From Actinomyces urogenitalis DSM 15434 (GTDB lineage: Bacteria; Actinomycetota; Actinomycetes; Actinomycetales; Actinomycetaceae), in contig NZ_DS999574.1 in assembly GCF_000159035.1 (NCBI RefSeq), positions 800,160 to 864,159 of the forward strand: DNA of 64,000 nucleotides. The letters are read 5' to 3'. Positions 54,140 to 61,806 of the stretch are shown in pieces (positions within the stretch are counted from its first letter, which is position 1; every line of letters begins with the position of its first letter). The notes beneath the pieces are model-generated. The model had not been told where the DNA came from and ran no database searches. It worked only from the letters and a program-made list of their open reading frames with translations. The position numbers and the translations under genes are program-made.

Positions 54140-55105
54140 ATGATCAACGGAGAGCTCATCGACCTGGTTGCCGACCCCTACGAGGCTCGCATTGCTACCT
54201 CGGGCGCCACGCTCGTCCACCTACGCCGCGAGGGTCGAGACGTCGTCGTCCCCTTCGATGCCGAGCGGACTCTTCCTGCCGCGTGGCAGGGCAAGACTCT
54301 GGTGCCCTGGCCCAACCGCATCAAGGACTCCACCTACACCTACGCCGGCGCAGACTTCCTTGTCCCGTGCAACGAGCCTGACACCGGCTCGGCGCTGCAC
54401 GGGCTCGTGGGGTGGTGTGACTTCCAGGTGGCCTCGGAGACTGGCGAGGATGACGCCGCTGGGCCGCGTAGCGAGGTCACGCTGGAGCTGACGCTCATGC
54501 CCTCCTACGTCTACCCCTGGGCCCTGGAGGTCACGGTCTGCTTCGCCCTGGACGCCGAGCGGGGCCTGACAGTCACCACGACGTCAACGAACCTTGGTGC
54601 CGCTGCCGCACCGGCGGCCAACGTGGCCGGAGCACCGGAGGTCGACGGCGTGCTCGCACCCGCCCCCTACGGCGTCTCCTGCCACCCCTACCTCACCCGT
54701 GGCGTCGCGCTGGATAAGTGCGTGCTGACGGTTCCGGCCGAGCGGGTCCTGGATGTGGAGCCGGACACGATGGCACCGGCCGGCGAGCGCGAGATCGCGG
54801 GAACCGACTGGGACTGGCGTGAGGGGCGTCTCGTGGGACAGACCTCCACGGACAATGCCTACACCGGCCTTCCTGACGGCCAGTGGCAGGTGCGCCTGAC
54901 GGGCGGTGAGGGCGGACATACCGCCGTCATGAGTTCTGACGTGCCGTGGGTGCAGATCTATTCGGGCGAGCACCTGGGACGGTGTGGAGTCGCGGTCGAG
55001 CCCATGACCTGCCCGCCCAACGCCTTCAACTCGGGTACGGACCTGGTGACGCTGGAGGTGGGCCAGTCCCACGAGTTCACCTACCGCCTCTTCGAGGAGG
55101 ACTGA
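54140..55105 (+). CDS. galM: Aldose 1-epimerase (mutarotase)
   Basis: Interconverts alpha and beta anomers of free aldoses. Features: PWPNRIKDSTYTY, ALHGLVGW, the catalytic-type His in SCHPYL near residue 180, and the Glu in AVEPMTCPPNAFN near the C-terminus. Length is 321 residues. The operator resemblance to the araA and araD sites suggests it may serve arabinose, but galactose from the nearby beta-galactosidases is an equal possibility. Confidence 0.9.
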   Translation: MINGELIDLVADPYEARIATSGATLVHLRREGRDVVVPFDAERTLPAAWQGKTLVPWPNRIKDSTYTYAGADFLVPCNEPDTGSALHGLVGWCDFQVASETGEDDAAGPRSEVTLELTLMPSYVYPWALEVTVCFALDAERGLTVTTTSTNLGAAAAPAANVAGAPEVDGVLAPAPYGVSCHPYLTRGVALDKCVLTVPAERVLDVEPDTMAPAGEREIAGTDWDWREGRLVGQTSTDNAYTGLPDGQWQVRLTGGEGGHTAVMSSDVPWVQIYSGEHLGRCGVAVEPMTCPPNAFNSGTDLVTLEVGQSHEFTYRLFEED

Positions 55106-55141
55106 GGCGGGCGCAGCCTCACTGAGACAGACCTGTTGCGG

Positions 55142-55168
55142 GCCACCGAGCTGCTTCGGCTCGGTGGC
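55142..55168 (+). terminator. Terminator after galM
   Basis: GCCACCGAGC (55142-55151) pairs with GCTCGGTGGC (55159-55168) around TGCTTCG, about 35 bp past the stop. Confidence 0.65.
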
Positions 55169-55256
55169 TCGCGGTCTGTCTACGCGGTACCGCCCGGGCT
55201 GGGCGGGGAAAGGCGCGAACACGTGCGGTGGTAAAGGGTGCTGCGCCACGAATAAG

Positions 55257-55272
55257 TAGTATCGTCATACTA
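55257..55272. promoter_or_regulatory. Palindrome TAGTATCGTCATACTA before the dehydrogenase gene
   Basis: Six-base arms around CGTC, 65 bp before the start. The layout resembles GntR-family operators (GTAT/ATAC arms). No GntR gene is adjacent; the nearest is at 10475-11242 with a different palindrome. Confidence 0.55.
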
Positions 55273-55337
55273 ACGGCGTTTCGGCAAGGAAGCGGAACGG
55301 CTGACATACGAGCTCCACAAGGAAGCGGAGAAGCACG

Positions 55338-56228
55338 ATGACGGATGTGACGGTCGCGGTACTCGGACTGGGGGCCATGGGGCTGCCGATGGCCACGCAC
55401 CTGGCTCAGGACTTTTCGGTCAAGGCCTTTGACCCCTTCCAAGCGCGTCGCGACCTGGCGCAGGAGGCCGGCGCACAGGCCTGCGTGAGCGCCGCGGAGG
55501 CCTCCAAGGACGTTGACGTGGCGGTCATCGCCGTTCGTTCCGCGCCCCAGGTTGAGGCGGTCCTCTTCGGAACGGATGGCGCCGCTAAGGCCCTGAAGCA
55601 GGGCAGCGTCGTCGTCGTGACCTCGACGGTCGGTGCCGAGTGCGTCCTGGACATGGAGACTCGGCTGGCTGCCCTCGGTGTCGGGCTGGTGGACGCCCCT
55701 GTGTCCGGCGGGGCGGTGCGAGCCGGCGACGGTGAGCTGCTCATCATGCTGGGAGGCAGTCAGGAGTCGCTCGCGGCGGCGCGTCCGGTGCTCCAGGCGC
55801 TGGGCTCTCACCTCGTGGACATGGGGGAGTGCGGCGCCGGTCAGAACATGAAGGCTGTCAACCAGCTCCTGTGCGGCATCCACACCGCCGCGGCCGCCGA
55901 GGCGCTGGCGATGGCCAAGACCTTAGGCCTGGACCCGATGCGCTGCATCGAGGTCATGGGTACCGGCGCCGCAGCCTCCTTCATGCTGGCTGACCGCGGT
56001 CCGCGCATGGTGGAGCAGATGGAGGGACGTACCCCTGAGCTGCGCTCGCGCCTGGACGTCATTCTCAAGGACATGGGCATCGTCGGAAGTCTTACCCGCG
56101 TGGCCCAGCTGCCAACGCCGGTGGCCAGCGCAGCGGAGAACCTCTACCGGGTGGCCAAGGCGGCCGGCCTGGAGGCGGAGGACGACTCCGCGCTCGCGGC
56201 CTACCTGCTGGGACAGGCTCGGGCCTGA
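55338..56228 (+). CDS. NAD(P)-dependent beta-hydroxyacid dehydrogenase (3-hydroxyisobutyrate/threonate dehydrogenase type)
   Basis: A 296-residue enzyme. Rossmann motif GLGAMGLPMA at the N-terminus, substrate motif VDAPVSGGAVRAGDGEL, and catalytic Lys in GAGQNMKAVNQL. This set is shared by tartronate-semialdehyde reductase, 3-hydroxyisobutyrate dehydrogenase and L-threonate dehydrogenase (LtnD). The neighbours do not identify the substrate. It is transcribed alone after a palindrome, with a LacI gene 59 bp downstream. Confidence 0.88.
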   Translation: MTDVTVAVLGLGAMGLPMATHLAQDFSVKAFDPFQARRDLAQEAGAQACVSAAEASKDVDVAVIAVRSAPQVEAVLFGTDGAAKALKQGSVVVVTSTVGAECVLDMETRLAALGVGLVDAPVSGGAVRAGDGELLIMLGGSQESLAAARPVLQALGSHLVDMGECGAGQNMKAVNQLLCGIHTAAAAEALAMAKTLGLDPMRCIEVMGTGAAASFMLADRGPRMVEQMEGRTPELRSRLDVILKDMGIVGSLTRVAQLPTPVASAAENLYRVAKAAGLEAEDDSALAAYLLGQARA

Positions 56229-56287
56229 GGGCGGGTGACGGTCCTGTCGGTGCCCGGATCGTGCCGTAGCCAGGGCAAGATAGGGCT

Positions 56288-57358
56288 ATGACGGGAGCGA
56301 GACGATCTGGCGGCGGGCGTGGCACTCGTGAGCAGACGCCTGCCGGGACGACGTCGGCGTCTCACGGTCGTCGCCCCGGGATGATGGACGTGGCCCGGGC
56401 TGCGGGTGTCTCGCACCAGACGGTCTCTCGCGTTATCAACCGTCCTGACTCCGTCCGGCCGGAGACGCTGGCACGCGTGCAGGCCGCGATCAAGGAGCTG
56501 GGCTACCGGCCCAACCTCGCGGCGCGTGCGCTGGTGACTGACTCCACCCGGATGATCGGCGTGGTCACCACCGGTTCAGGGTTCCAAGGGCCGGCCTCCA
56601 CCACCTCAGCCATCGAGGGGGCGGCCCGGGCCGCCGGGTACGCCTGCCTCGTTGCCTCTCTGCCAGAGGCGGACCGGGCCGGTCTGGAAGGGGTGCTGCG
56701 CTTCTTCGTCGCCCGGGGGGTTGACGCCGTCATTGCGGTGGCTTCCCAGCACTGGGCCGCAGACGCCCTACGCGAGATTGCGGCGGCGCTGCCCGTTGTC
56801 GTCGTTGCTGACGGCCTGGAGCCGACGGCGCGGATGCACGTGGTCTCAGTCGATCAGGACCTGGGTGCCCGGCTCGCCGTCGGCCACTTGCTGGAAACTG
56901 GCCGCGAGCAGGTGGTCCACCTGGCCGGGCCCCAGGACTGGTACGACGCCGAGGCGCGCGTGCGCGGATGGCGTGGGGCGCTGGAGGACGCAGGGCTGGC
57001 TGTGCCTGAGCTTCTGGTCGGTGACTGGAGCCCCGAGTGTGGCTACGCCCTGGGGCGGCGCCTGGCGGACGAGGGCCTCCCGCACGCCGTCTTCTGCGGC
57101 AACGACCTCATGGCGCTCGGACTGCTCGCGGCTCTGAGGGACGCGGGCGTCCAGGTGCCGGGGAGGGTTGCCGTAGTGGGATTTGATGACATCGAGGGCG
57201 CGGCGTTCCTGCGTCCGGCGCTGACCACCGTGCGCCAGCCTTTTGACGAGCTGGGCCGAGTCTGCCTGGAGGTGGCGCTCAGGGCTCTCGACGGCGAGGC
57301 TGGCTCCGCGCACTCGATCGCACCTCAGCTGCAGGTGCGTGCCTCGAGCGGGCGCTGA
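56288..57358 (+). CDS. LacI-family regulator, target unclear
   Basis: A 356-residue protein with a 30-residue basic N-terminal extension before the HTH (MMDVARAAGVSHQTVSRVI). The sensor domain contains GFDDIEGAAFLRPALTTVRQP. It follows the dehydrogenase gene closely and may share its transcript. It converges on another LacI gene with a 15-bp gap. It has no divergent target, unlike the other LacI genes. Confidence 0.88.
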   Translation: MTGARRSGGGRGTREQTPAGTTSASHGRRPGMMDVARAAGVSHQTVSRVINRPDSVRPETLARVQAAIKELGYRPNLAARALVTDSTRMIGVVTTGSGFQGPASTTSAIEGAARAAGYACLVASLPEADRAGLEGVLRFFVARGVDAVIAVASQHWAADALREIAAALPVVVVADGLEPTARMHVVSVDQDLGARLAVGHLLETGREQVVHLAGPQDWYDAEARVRGWRGALEDAGLAVPELLVGDWSPECGYALGRRLADEGLPHAVFCGNDLMALGLLAALRDAGVQVPGRVAVVGFDDIEGAAFLRPALTTVRQPFDELGRVCLEVALRALDGEAGSAHSIAPQLQVRASSGR

Positions 57359-57373
57359 GGTAGCCGGTCGGGC

Positions 57374-58405
57374 TCAGCTGGTACGCGCCGTCGAGCGCGG
57401 CGGCGCCGTTGAGGCGCGCACGACCAGCGAGGTGGGGATGAGTTGGGTAGCGGTGTCGGACTCGTCAGTGGCGATCATCGTGGCCAGGCGCGTGATACAG
57501 GCACGTCCCATCTCGGTGAAGTCCTGGTGCACGGTTGTCAGAGGTGGAGTGACGTCACCGGCCAGGGGGATGTCATCGAAGCCGACGACGGACAGGTCTC
57601 CGGGCACGCTGCGCCCGGCGTCCTGGGCTGCGTGCATGAGCCCGATGGCCATCTCGTCGTTGGCACAGAAGACGGCTGTGCAACCTGGGTCCTCCAGGAG
57701 GCTCGCGGCCCCGCGGTAGCCGGACAGCGACGTCCAGTCTCCGTAGACCGCGGGCGGGACCTGGAGGTTGTGGCTGAGCAGGACCTGGTGCCAGGAGGCC
57801 TCGCGCTGACGCGCGATGGAGGAGGTGAGCGGGCCGGCGAGGTGGTGCACAGTGGCGTGGCCGAGCTCGATCAGGTGCTCGACCCCCAGCCGGGCTCCTT
57901 CGGTCTGGTTCGTGTCGATCCGAGCGTGGCCGGGCACGACGGTGGAGTCAAGGACCACCAGCGGCAGTGTGCGGGGAAGGCGGTAGGAGGGGCCGTCGTC
58001 GGGGATGGAGTCGATGACGAGGACGAGGCCGTCCACCGCCATCTCCTGCAGGCGCGTGAAAGCGCTGGAAACGGAGGCTGAGGTACGTGAGCGCTCGGTG
58101 ACGAGAGTGACGGTGTACCCCAGCGCCGTGGCGGCGTCGGAGATCGCGGCGAGGGTGGCCACGTTCCCGGTCTTGGTCAGGTCGAACATGACCACACCGA
58201 TGGAGCGGAAGCTGCCGCGCTTGAGCGCCCGGGCGGCGGCGTTGGGGCGGTAGCCCAGGGACCGCATCGCGCTGAGCACCCGCTCGCGCGTGGCTGGGGC
58301 CACGGCGCCGACCCCGTTGGTGACCCGGGACACTGTTTGCGTTGACACTCCAGCCCTCGCGGCGACGTCGGCCATGGATACCGCGCGGTTGCGGCGGCTG
58401 GTCAT
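57374..58405 (-). CDS. LacI-family regulator, probably of the lacZ operon
   Basis: A 343-residue regulator; HTH VSMADVAARAGVSTQTVSRV, hinge ALKRGSFRSIGVVMF, sensor with GFDDIPLAGDVTPPLTTVHQD. It is divergent from an importer followed by lacZ, with an inverted repeat near the transporter start. Confidence 0.9.
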   Translation of the reverse strand: MTSRRNRAVSMADVAARAGVSTQTVSRVTNGVGAVAPATRERVLSAMRSLGYRPNAAARALKRGSFRSIGVVMFDLTKTGNVATLAAISDAATALGYTVTLVTERSRTSASVSSAFTRLQEMAVDGLVLVIDSIPDDGPSYRLPRTLPLVVLDSTVVPGHARIDTNQTEGARLGVEHLIELGHATVHHLAGPLTSSIARQREASWHQVLLSHNLQVPPAVYGDWTSLSGYRGAASLLEDPGCTAVFCANDEMAIGLMHAAQDAGRSVPGDLSVVGFDDIPLAGDVTPPLTTVHQDFTEMGRACITRLATMIATDESDTATQLIPTSLVVRASTAPPRSTARTS

Positions 58406-58550
58406 TGTGGAGCCTCCCTGGTGAGGATATGTCGCTTTTCGCGGAGATTCGGGGTTGGGGAGCGCTTTGTGGCGCTGTCTTCGGCTTGTTGCCGACGGGT
58501 GAAGAACGTCCGGTACTCATCGTAGAAGGTTGCTCGTGGCTGTGTGACGA

Positions 58551-58570
58551 GTTACATTGTGAGCGTAAAC
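58551..58570. promoter_or_regulatory. Candidate operator before the lacZ importer
   Basis: GTTACATTGTGAGCGTAAAC: near-symmetrical arms GTTAC and GTAAAC, containing TTGTGAGCG, which also occurs in the E. coli lac operator. It sits about 60 bp before the binding-protein start. Confidence 0.5.
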
Positions 58571-58631
58571 AGTCTTCCCGCAAAAGAGTGAGGAGGCTGC
58601 CACCACCCCACATCTCAAGGAGGAGATGGAC

Positions 58632-59942
58632 ATGTCTCGACTTCTGACCCGTCGTTCGGTCCTCGTTGGTTCGCTCGCCGTTGCCGGCGCCGCCACTCTT
58701 GCCGCCTGTGGCGGCGGCGACTCCGGATCCGGTGGAGGAAGCGGCTCCTCTGGCAGCACGCTCAAGGTTTGGGCCTGGGATCCGGCCTTCAACATCTACG
58801 CCATGCAGGAGGCGGAGAAGATCTACCAGAAGGACCACCCGGACTTTAAGCTCGAGATCACCGAGATGGCCTGGGATGACGTCCAGCAGAAGCTGACCAC
58901 GCTGGCGCAGTCCCAGGACTTCGACCAGCTGCCTGACATCTTCCTCATGCAGAACATGGCCACGCAGAAGAACATCGAGGGCTACCCCGACATCTTCTCC
59001 GACTACGAGAAGTCAGGCATTGACTTCAGCGAGTTCCCCGAGTCCGTGGTCAACTACTCCCTCTACGAGGACGTTCACTACGGCCTGCCCTTCGACGCCG
59101 GCACCTCGATCGGCGCCTGGCGCACCGACTTCCTCGAGCAGGCCGGGTACACCATCGACGACCTGACGGACATCACCTGGTCGAAGTTCATTGAGATCGG
59201 TAAGGAGGTCAAGGCCAAGGCTGGCAAGCCCATGCTCTCCAGCACGGCCGGTGCCTCCGACTTCATCATGGAGATGATCCAGTCTGCCGGGTCCTCGATC
59301 TTCACTGACTCCGGTGAGGTCAACATCGCCAACAACGAGGTCCTGCTCAAGGCCACCGAGATCTACAAGCAGCTGGTGGACGAGGGCCTGGTCATCGAGG
59401 TCAACTCCTGGGACGAGTACGTGGCCTCCTTCACCAGCGAGCAGGTGGTGGGCACGATCAACGGCGTGTGGATCTCCGGCTCCATCCAGACCGCCACCGA
59501 GCAGTCCGGCAAGTGGGCCGTGACCAACCTGCCCGCGATCGACGGCGTGGACGGGGCGACCAACTACAGCGCCAACGGTGGCTCGTCCTGGATCATCTCC
59601 TCCAACGCCAACTACGACCTGGCCGCTGACTTCCTGAAGTCGACCTTCGCCGGCTCCACCGAGCTCTACGACACGATCCTGTCCTCCTCCGGCGCGATCG
59701 CGAACTGGATTCCGGCCGGTAAGTCCGCCGTCTACAACGAGCCGGTGGAGTTCTACGGCGGCCAGACCGTCTACGCCGACGTCGTCGACTTCGGCAAGAA
59801 GGTTCCCTCGATCAACACCGGGGTCTACTACTACGAGGGCCGTGACGCGATCTCTGCGGCAGTGACCCAGATCGTGGGCGGGGCTGACCCCGCCGAGGCC
59901 CTGAAGTCTGCTGAGGAGACCACCAAGTTCGCCATGGGGTGA
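58632..59942 (+). CDS. ABC sugar-binding lipoprotein (galactoside type)
   Basis: A 436-residue receptor. TRRSVLVG and lipobox LAAC at the N-terminus, then a Gly/Ser linker. The fold is family 1 (AWDPAFNIYAMQEAEKIYQ). AAGGAGGAG favours ATG 58632 over the in-frame ATG 58626, which would touch the Shine-Dalgarno. The downstream lacZ suggests beta-galactosides. Confidence 0.9.
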   Translation: MSRLLTRRSVLVGSLAVAGAATLAACGGGDSGSGGGSGSSGSTLKVWAWDPAFNIYAMQEAEKIYQKDHPDFKLEITEMAWDDVQQKLTTLAQSQDFDQLPDIFLMQNMATQKNIEGYPDIFSDYEKSGIDFSEFPESVVNYSLYEDVHYGLPFDAGTSIGAWRTDFLEQAGYTIDDLTDITWSKFIEIGKEVKAKAGKPMLSSTAGASDFIMEMIQSAGSSIFTDSGEVNIANNEVLLKATEIYKQLVDEGLVIEVNSWDEYVASFTSEQVVGTINGVWISGSIQTATEQSGKWAVTNLPAIDGVDGATNYSANGGSSWIISSNANYDLAADFLKSTFAGSTELYDTILSSSGAIANWIPAGKSAVYNEPVEFYGGQTVYADVVDFGKKVPSINTGVYYYEGRDAISAAVTQIVGGADPAEALKSAEETTKFAMG

Positions 59943-59953
59943 GTGGCGCGCTT

Positions 59954-59986
59954 CAGGGGCGGGGTGGGTACTCCGCCCCGCCCCTG
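59954..59986 (+). terminator. Hairpin between the binding-protein and permease genes
   Basis: CAGGGGCGGGG (59954-59964) pairs with CCCCGCCCCTG (59976-59986), 12 bp after the stop. It is the third example in this window of a hairpin in this position. Confidence 0.6.
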
Positions 59987-60044
59987 AGGCGGTTCCCGTC
60001 CTCCGTGCGCCCAGCGCAACCGTCGTAGAAGAAACGGATTGTCA

Positions 60045-61001
60045 ATGACGACAGCAGTCACGAGTCCGGCAACCGGGCTCAGGCGAGACAAGCACCCCCA
60101 GCCGGTCAAGGTTCGCGCCACGCGCTCTGAGCGCCGTCGCAACCTCACAGGCTGGGTTTTCATCATCCCGGCCGCGGCGCTCATCACCATCATGAGCTTC
60201 TGGCCGATGTTCCAGGCCTTCCTCCTGTCCCTGCAGACCGGGCGCGGCGCGCGTCTGAGTTACGCCGAGCCCCTGTGGAGCAACTACCAGCGTCTGCTCA
60301 CTGATGAGACCTTCATCATGACGCTGAAGACCACCTTCATCTACCTCATCATCCAGGTCCCGATCATGCTCGGGCTGGCCCTGGTGCTGGCGGTCATCCT
60401 CAACGACCCCAAGCTGCGCTGGAAAGGGCTGTGGCGTACCGCGATCTTCCTGCCCTGCGCGGTGTCACTGGTGTCCTACTCGCTGGTTTTCCGCACGCTG
60501 TTCGCCAACGACGGCTTCATGAATGACATGCTCATGGGGCTGCACATCATTGACGACCCGATCAACTGGCTCGGGCAGGCCGGCACCGCCCGCATGGTCA
60601 TCATCCTGGGACTGCTGTGGCGGTGGACCGGCTACAACATGGTCTTCTACCTCGCCGGCCTGCAGAACATCGACATGGCCACCATCGAGGCGGCCAAGAT
60701 CGACGGCGCAAGCTCCTGGCAGGCCTTCTGGCACGTGATCGTCCCCCAACTCAAGCCCATGATCCTGCTGACCGCGATCATGTCCACCAACGGCACGCTC
60801 CAGCTCTTCGACGAGTCCTGGAACCTGACCAAGGGAGGCCCGGCGTACACCTCGATGTCGATGTCGCACTACCTGTACGAGCTCTCCTTCCTCAAGAGCC
60901 CGAACTTCGGGTACGCCTCCGCGATCTCCTACGTCATTCTCATCCTCGTCGCGGTCCTCGCGCTCATCCAGATGAAGGTTGGTGACAAGCGTGATGCGTA
61001 A
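60045..61001 (+). CDS. ABC sugar permease, MalF/UgpA type
   Basis: A 318-residue permease with a charged N-terminus, first helix near residues 35-57 (GWVFIIPAAALITIMSFWPMF) and EAA-like loop DMATIEAAKIDGASSWQAFW. ATG 60045 is preferred to TTG 60039; the Shine-Dalgarno is weak (AGAAGAAACGG). It overlaps the next gene. Confidence 0.88.
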   Translation: MTTAVTSPATGLRRDKHPQPVKVRATRSERRRNLTGWVFIIPAAALITIMSFWPMFQAFLLSLQTGRGARLSYAEPLWSNYQRLLTDETFIMTLKTTFIYLIIQVPIMLGLALVLAVILNDPKLRWKGLWRTAIFLPCAVSLVSYSLVFRTLFANDGFMNDMLMGLHIIDDPINWLGQAGTARMVIILGLLWRWTGYNMVFYLAGLQNIDMATIEAAKIDGASSWQAFWHVIVPQLKPMILLTAIMSTNGTLQLFDESWNLTKGGPAYTSMSMSHYLYELSFLKSPNFGYASAISYVILILVAVLALIQMKVGDKRDA

Positions 61002-61806
61002 GTCCTCACTGCGTCAGGTCCCCAAGTACGTCTTTCTCGTTGTGGCCTCGCTGGCCTCCGTCTTCCCGCTGTATTTCATGGTGGTCTCAGCGACCAACAG
61101 CTCGAACGAGGTGCTGTCCTCCAAGCTCACGCCGGGTAGCCACCTGTTCGACAACTTCGCCAAGATGCAGGAGCTGAGCAATGTCTACCCGGCGCTGGGT
61201 TACTCGGCGGCGATCGCCGTGCTCACCACGGTGCTCGCGCTCCTGGTGTGCTCCATCGCGGGCTACGGCTTTGAGATCTACCACTCCAAGGGCAAGGACG
61301 TCGTCATGGCGATCCTGCTGCTGGCGATGATGATCCCCTTCGCGGCAACGATGATCCCCCTGTTCCAGCTGTTCGGAAAGGTCGGGCTGGTCAACTCCCT
61401 GTGGGCGGTCATCCTGCCCACGGTGTCCACGCCCTTCCTCATCCTGCTCTTCCGCCAGGCCTCGCGATCCTTCCCGCACGAGGTCCTGGAGGCCGCGCGC
61501 CTTGACGGCCTGAGCGAGATCGCGATCTTCGCCCGCATCTACATGCCGACCATGAAGTCCACCTACGCCGCCGCGGCCGTGGTCACCTTCATGGCCGCGT
61601 GGAACAACTTCATGTGGCCCAAGATCATCCTGGTCAACGTCAAGTACCAGACCATGCCCATGCTGGTGTCCAACCTGGCGGCCGGCTACGTCACCGACTA
61701 CGGCGTGCTCATGCTGGCGGTCCTCATCGCCTCCCTGCCGGCCGTCGTCGTCTTCCTGGCGCTTCAGCGCTCCTTCGCCAACGGAATCATGGGGGCAGTC
61801 AAGTGA
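60991..61806 (+). CDS. ABC sugar permease, MalG/UgpE type
   Basis: A permease of about 270 residues. GTG 60991 or ATG 60994 both overlap the upstream stop; which one is used is not clear. The first helix is about residues 12-32, the EAA loop EVLEAARLDGLSEIAIF lacks the usual Gly-Ala after Asp-Gly, and the C-terminus GIMGAVK is family-like. Its stop overlaps the lacZ ATG by one base. Confidence 0.88.
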   Translation: MMRKSSLRQVPKYVFLVVASLASVFPLYFMVVSATNSSNEVLSSKLTPGSHLFDNFAKMQELSNVYPALGYSAAIAVLTTVLALLVCSIAGYGFEIYHSKGKDVVMAILLLAMMIPFAATMIPLFQLFGKVGLVNSLWAVILPTVSTPFLILLFRQASRSFPHEVLEAARLDGLSEIAIFARIYMPTMKSTYAAAAVVTFMAAWNNFMWPKIILVNVKYQTMPMLVSNLAAGYVTDYGVLMLAVLIASLPAVVVFLALQRSFANGIMGAVK

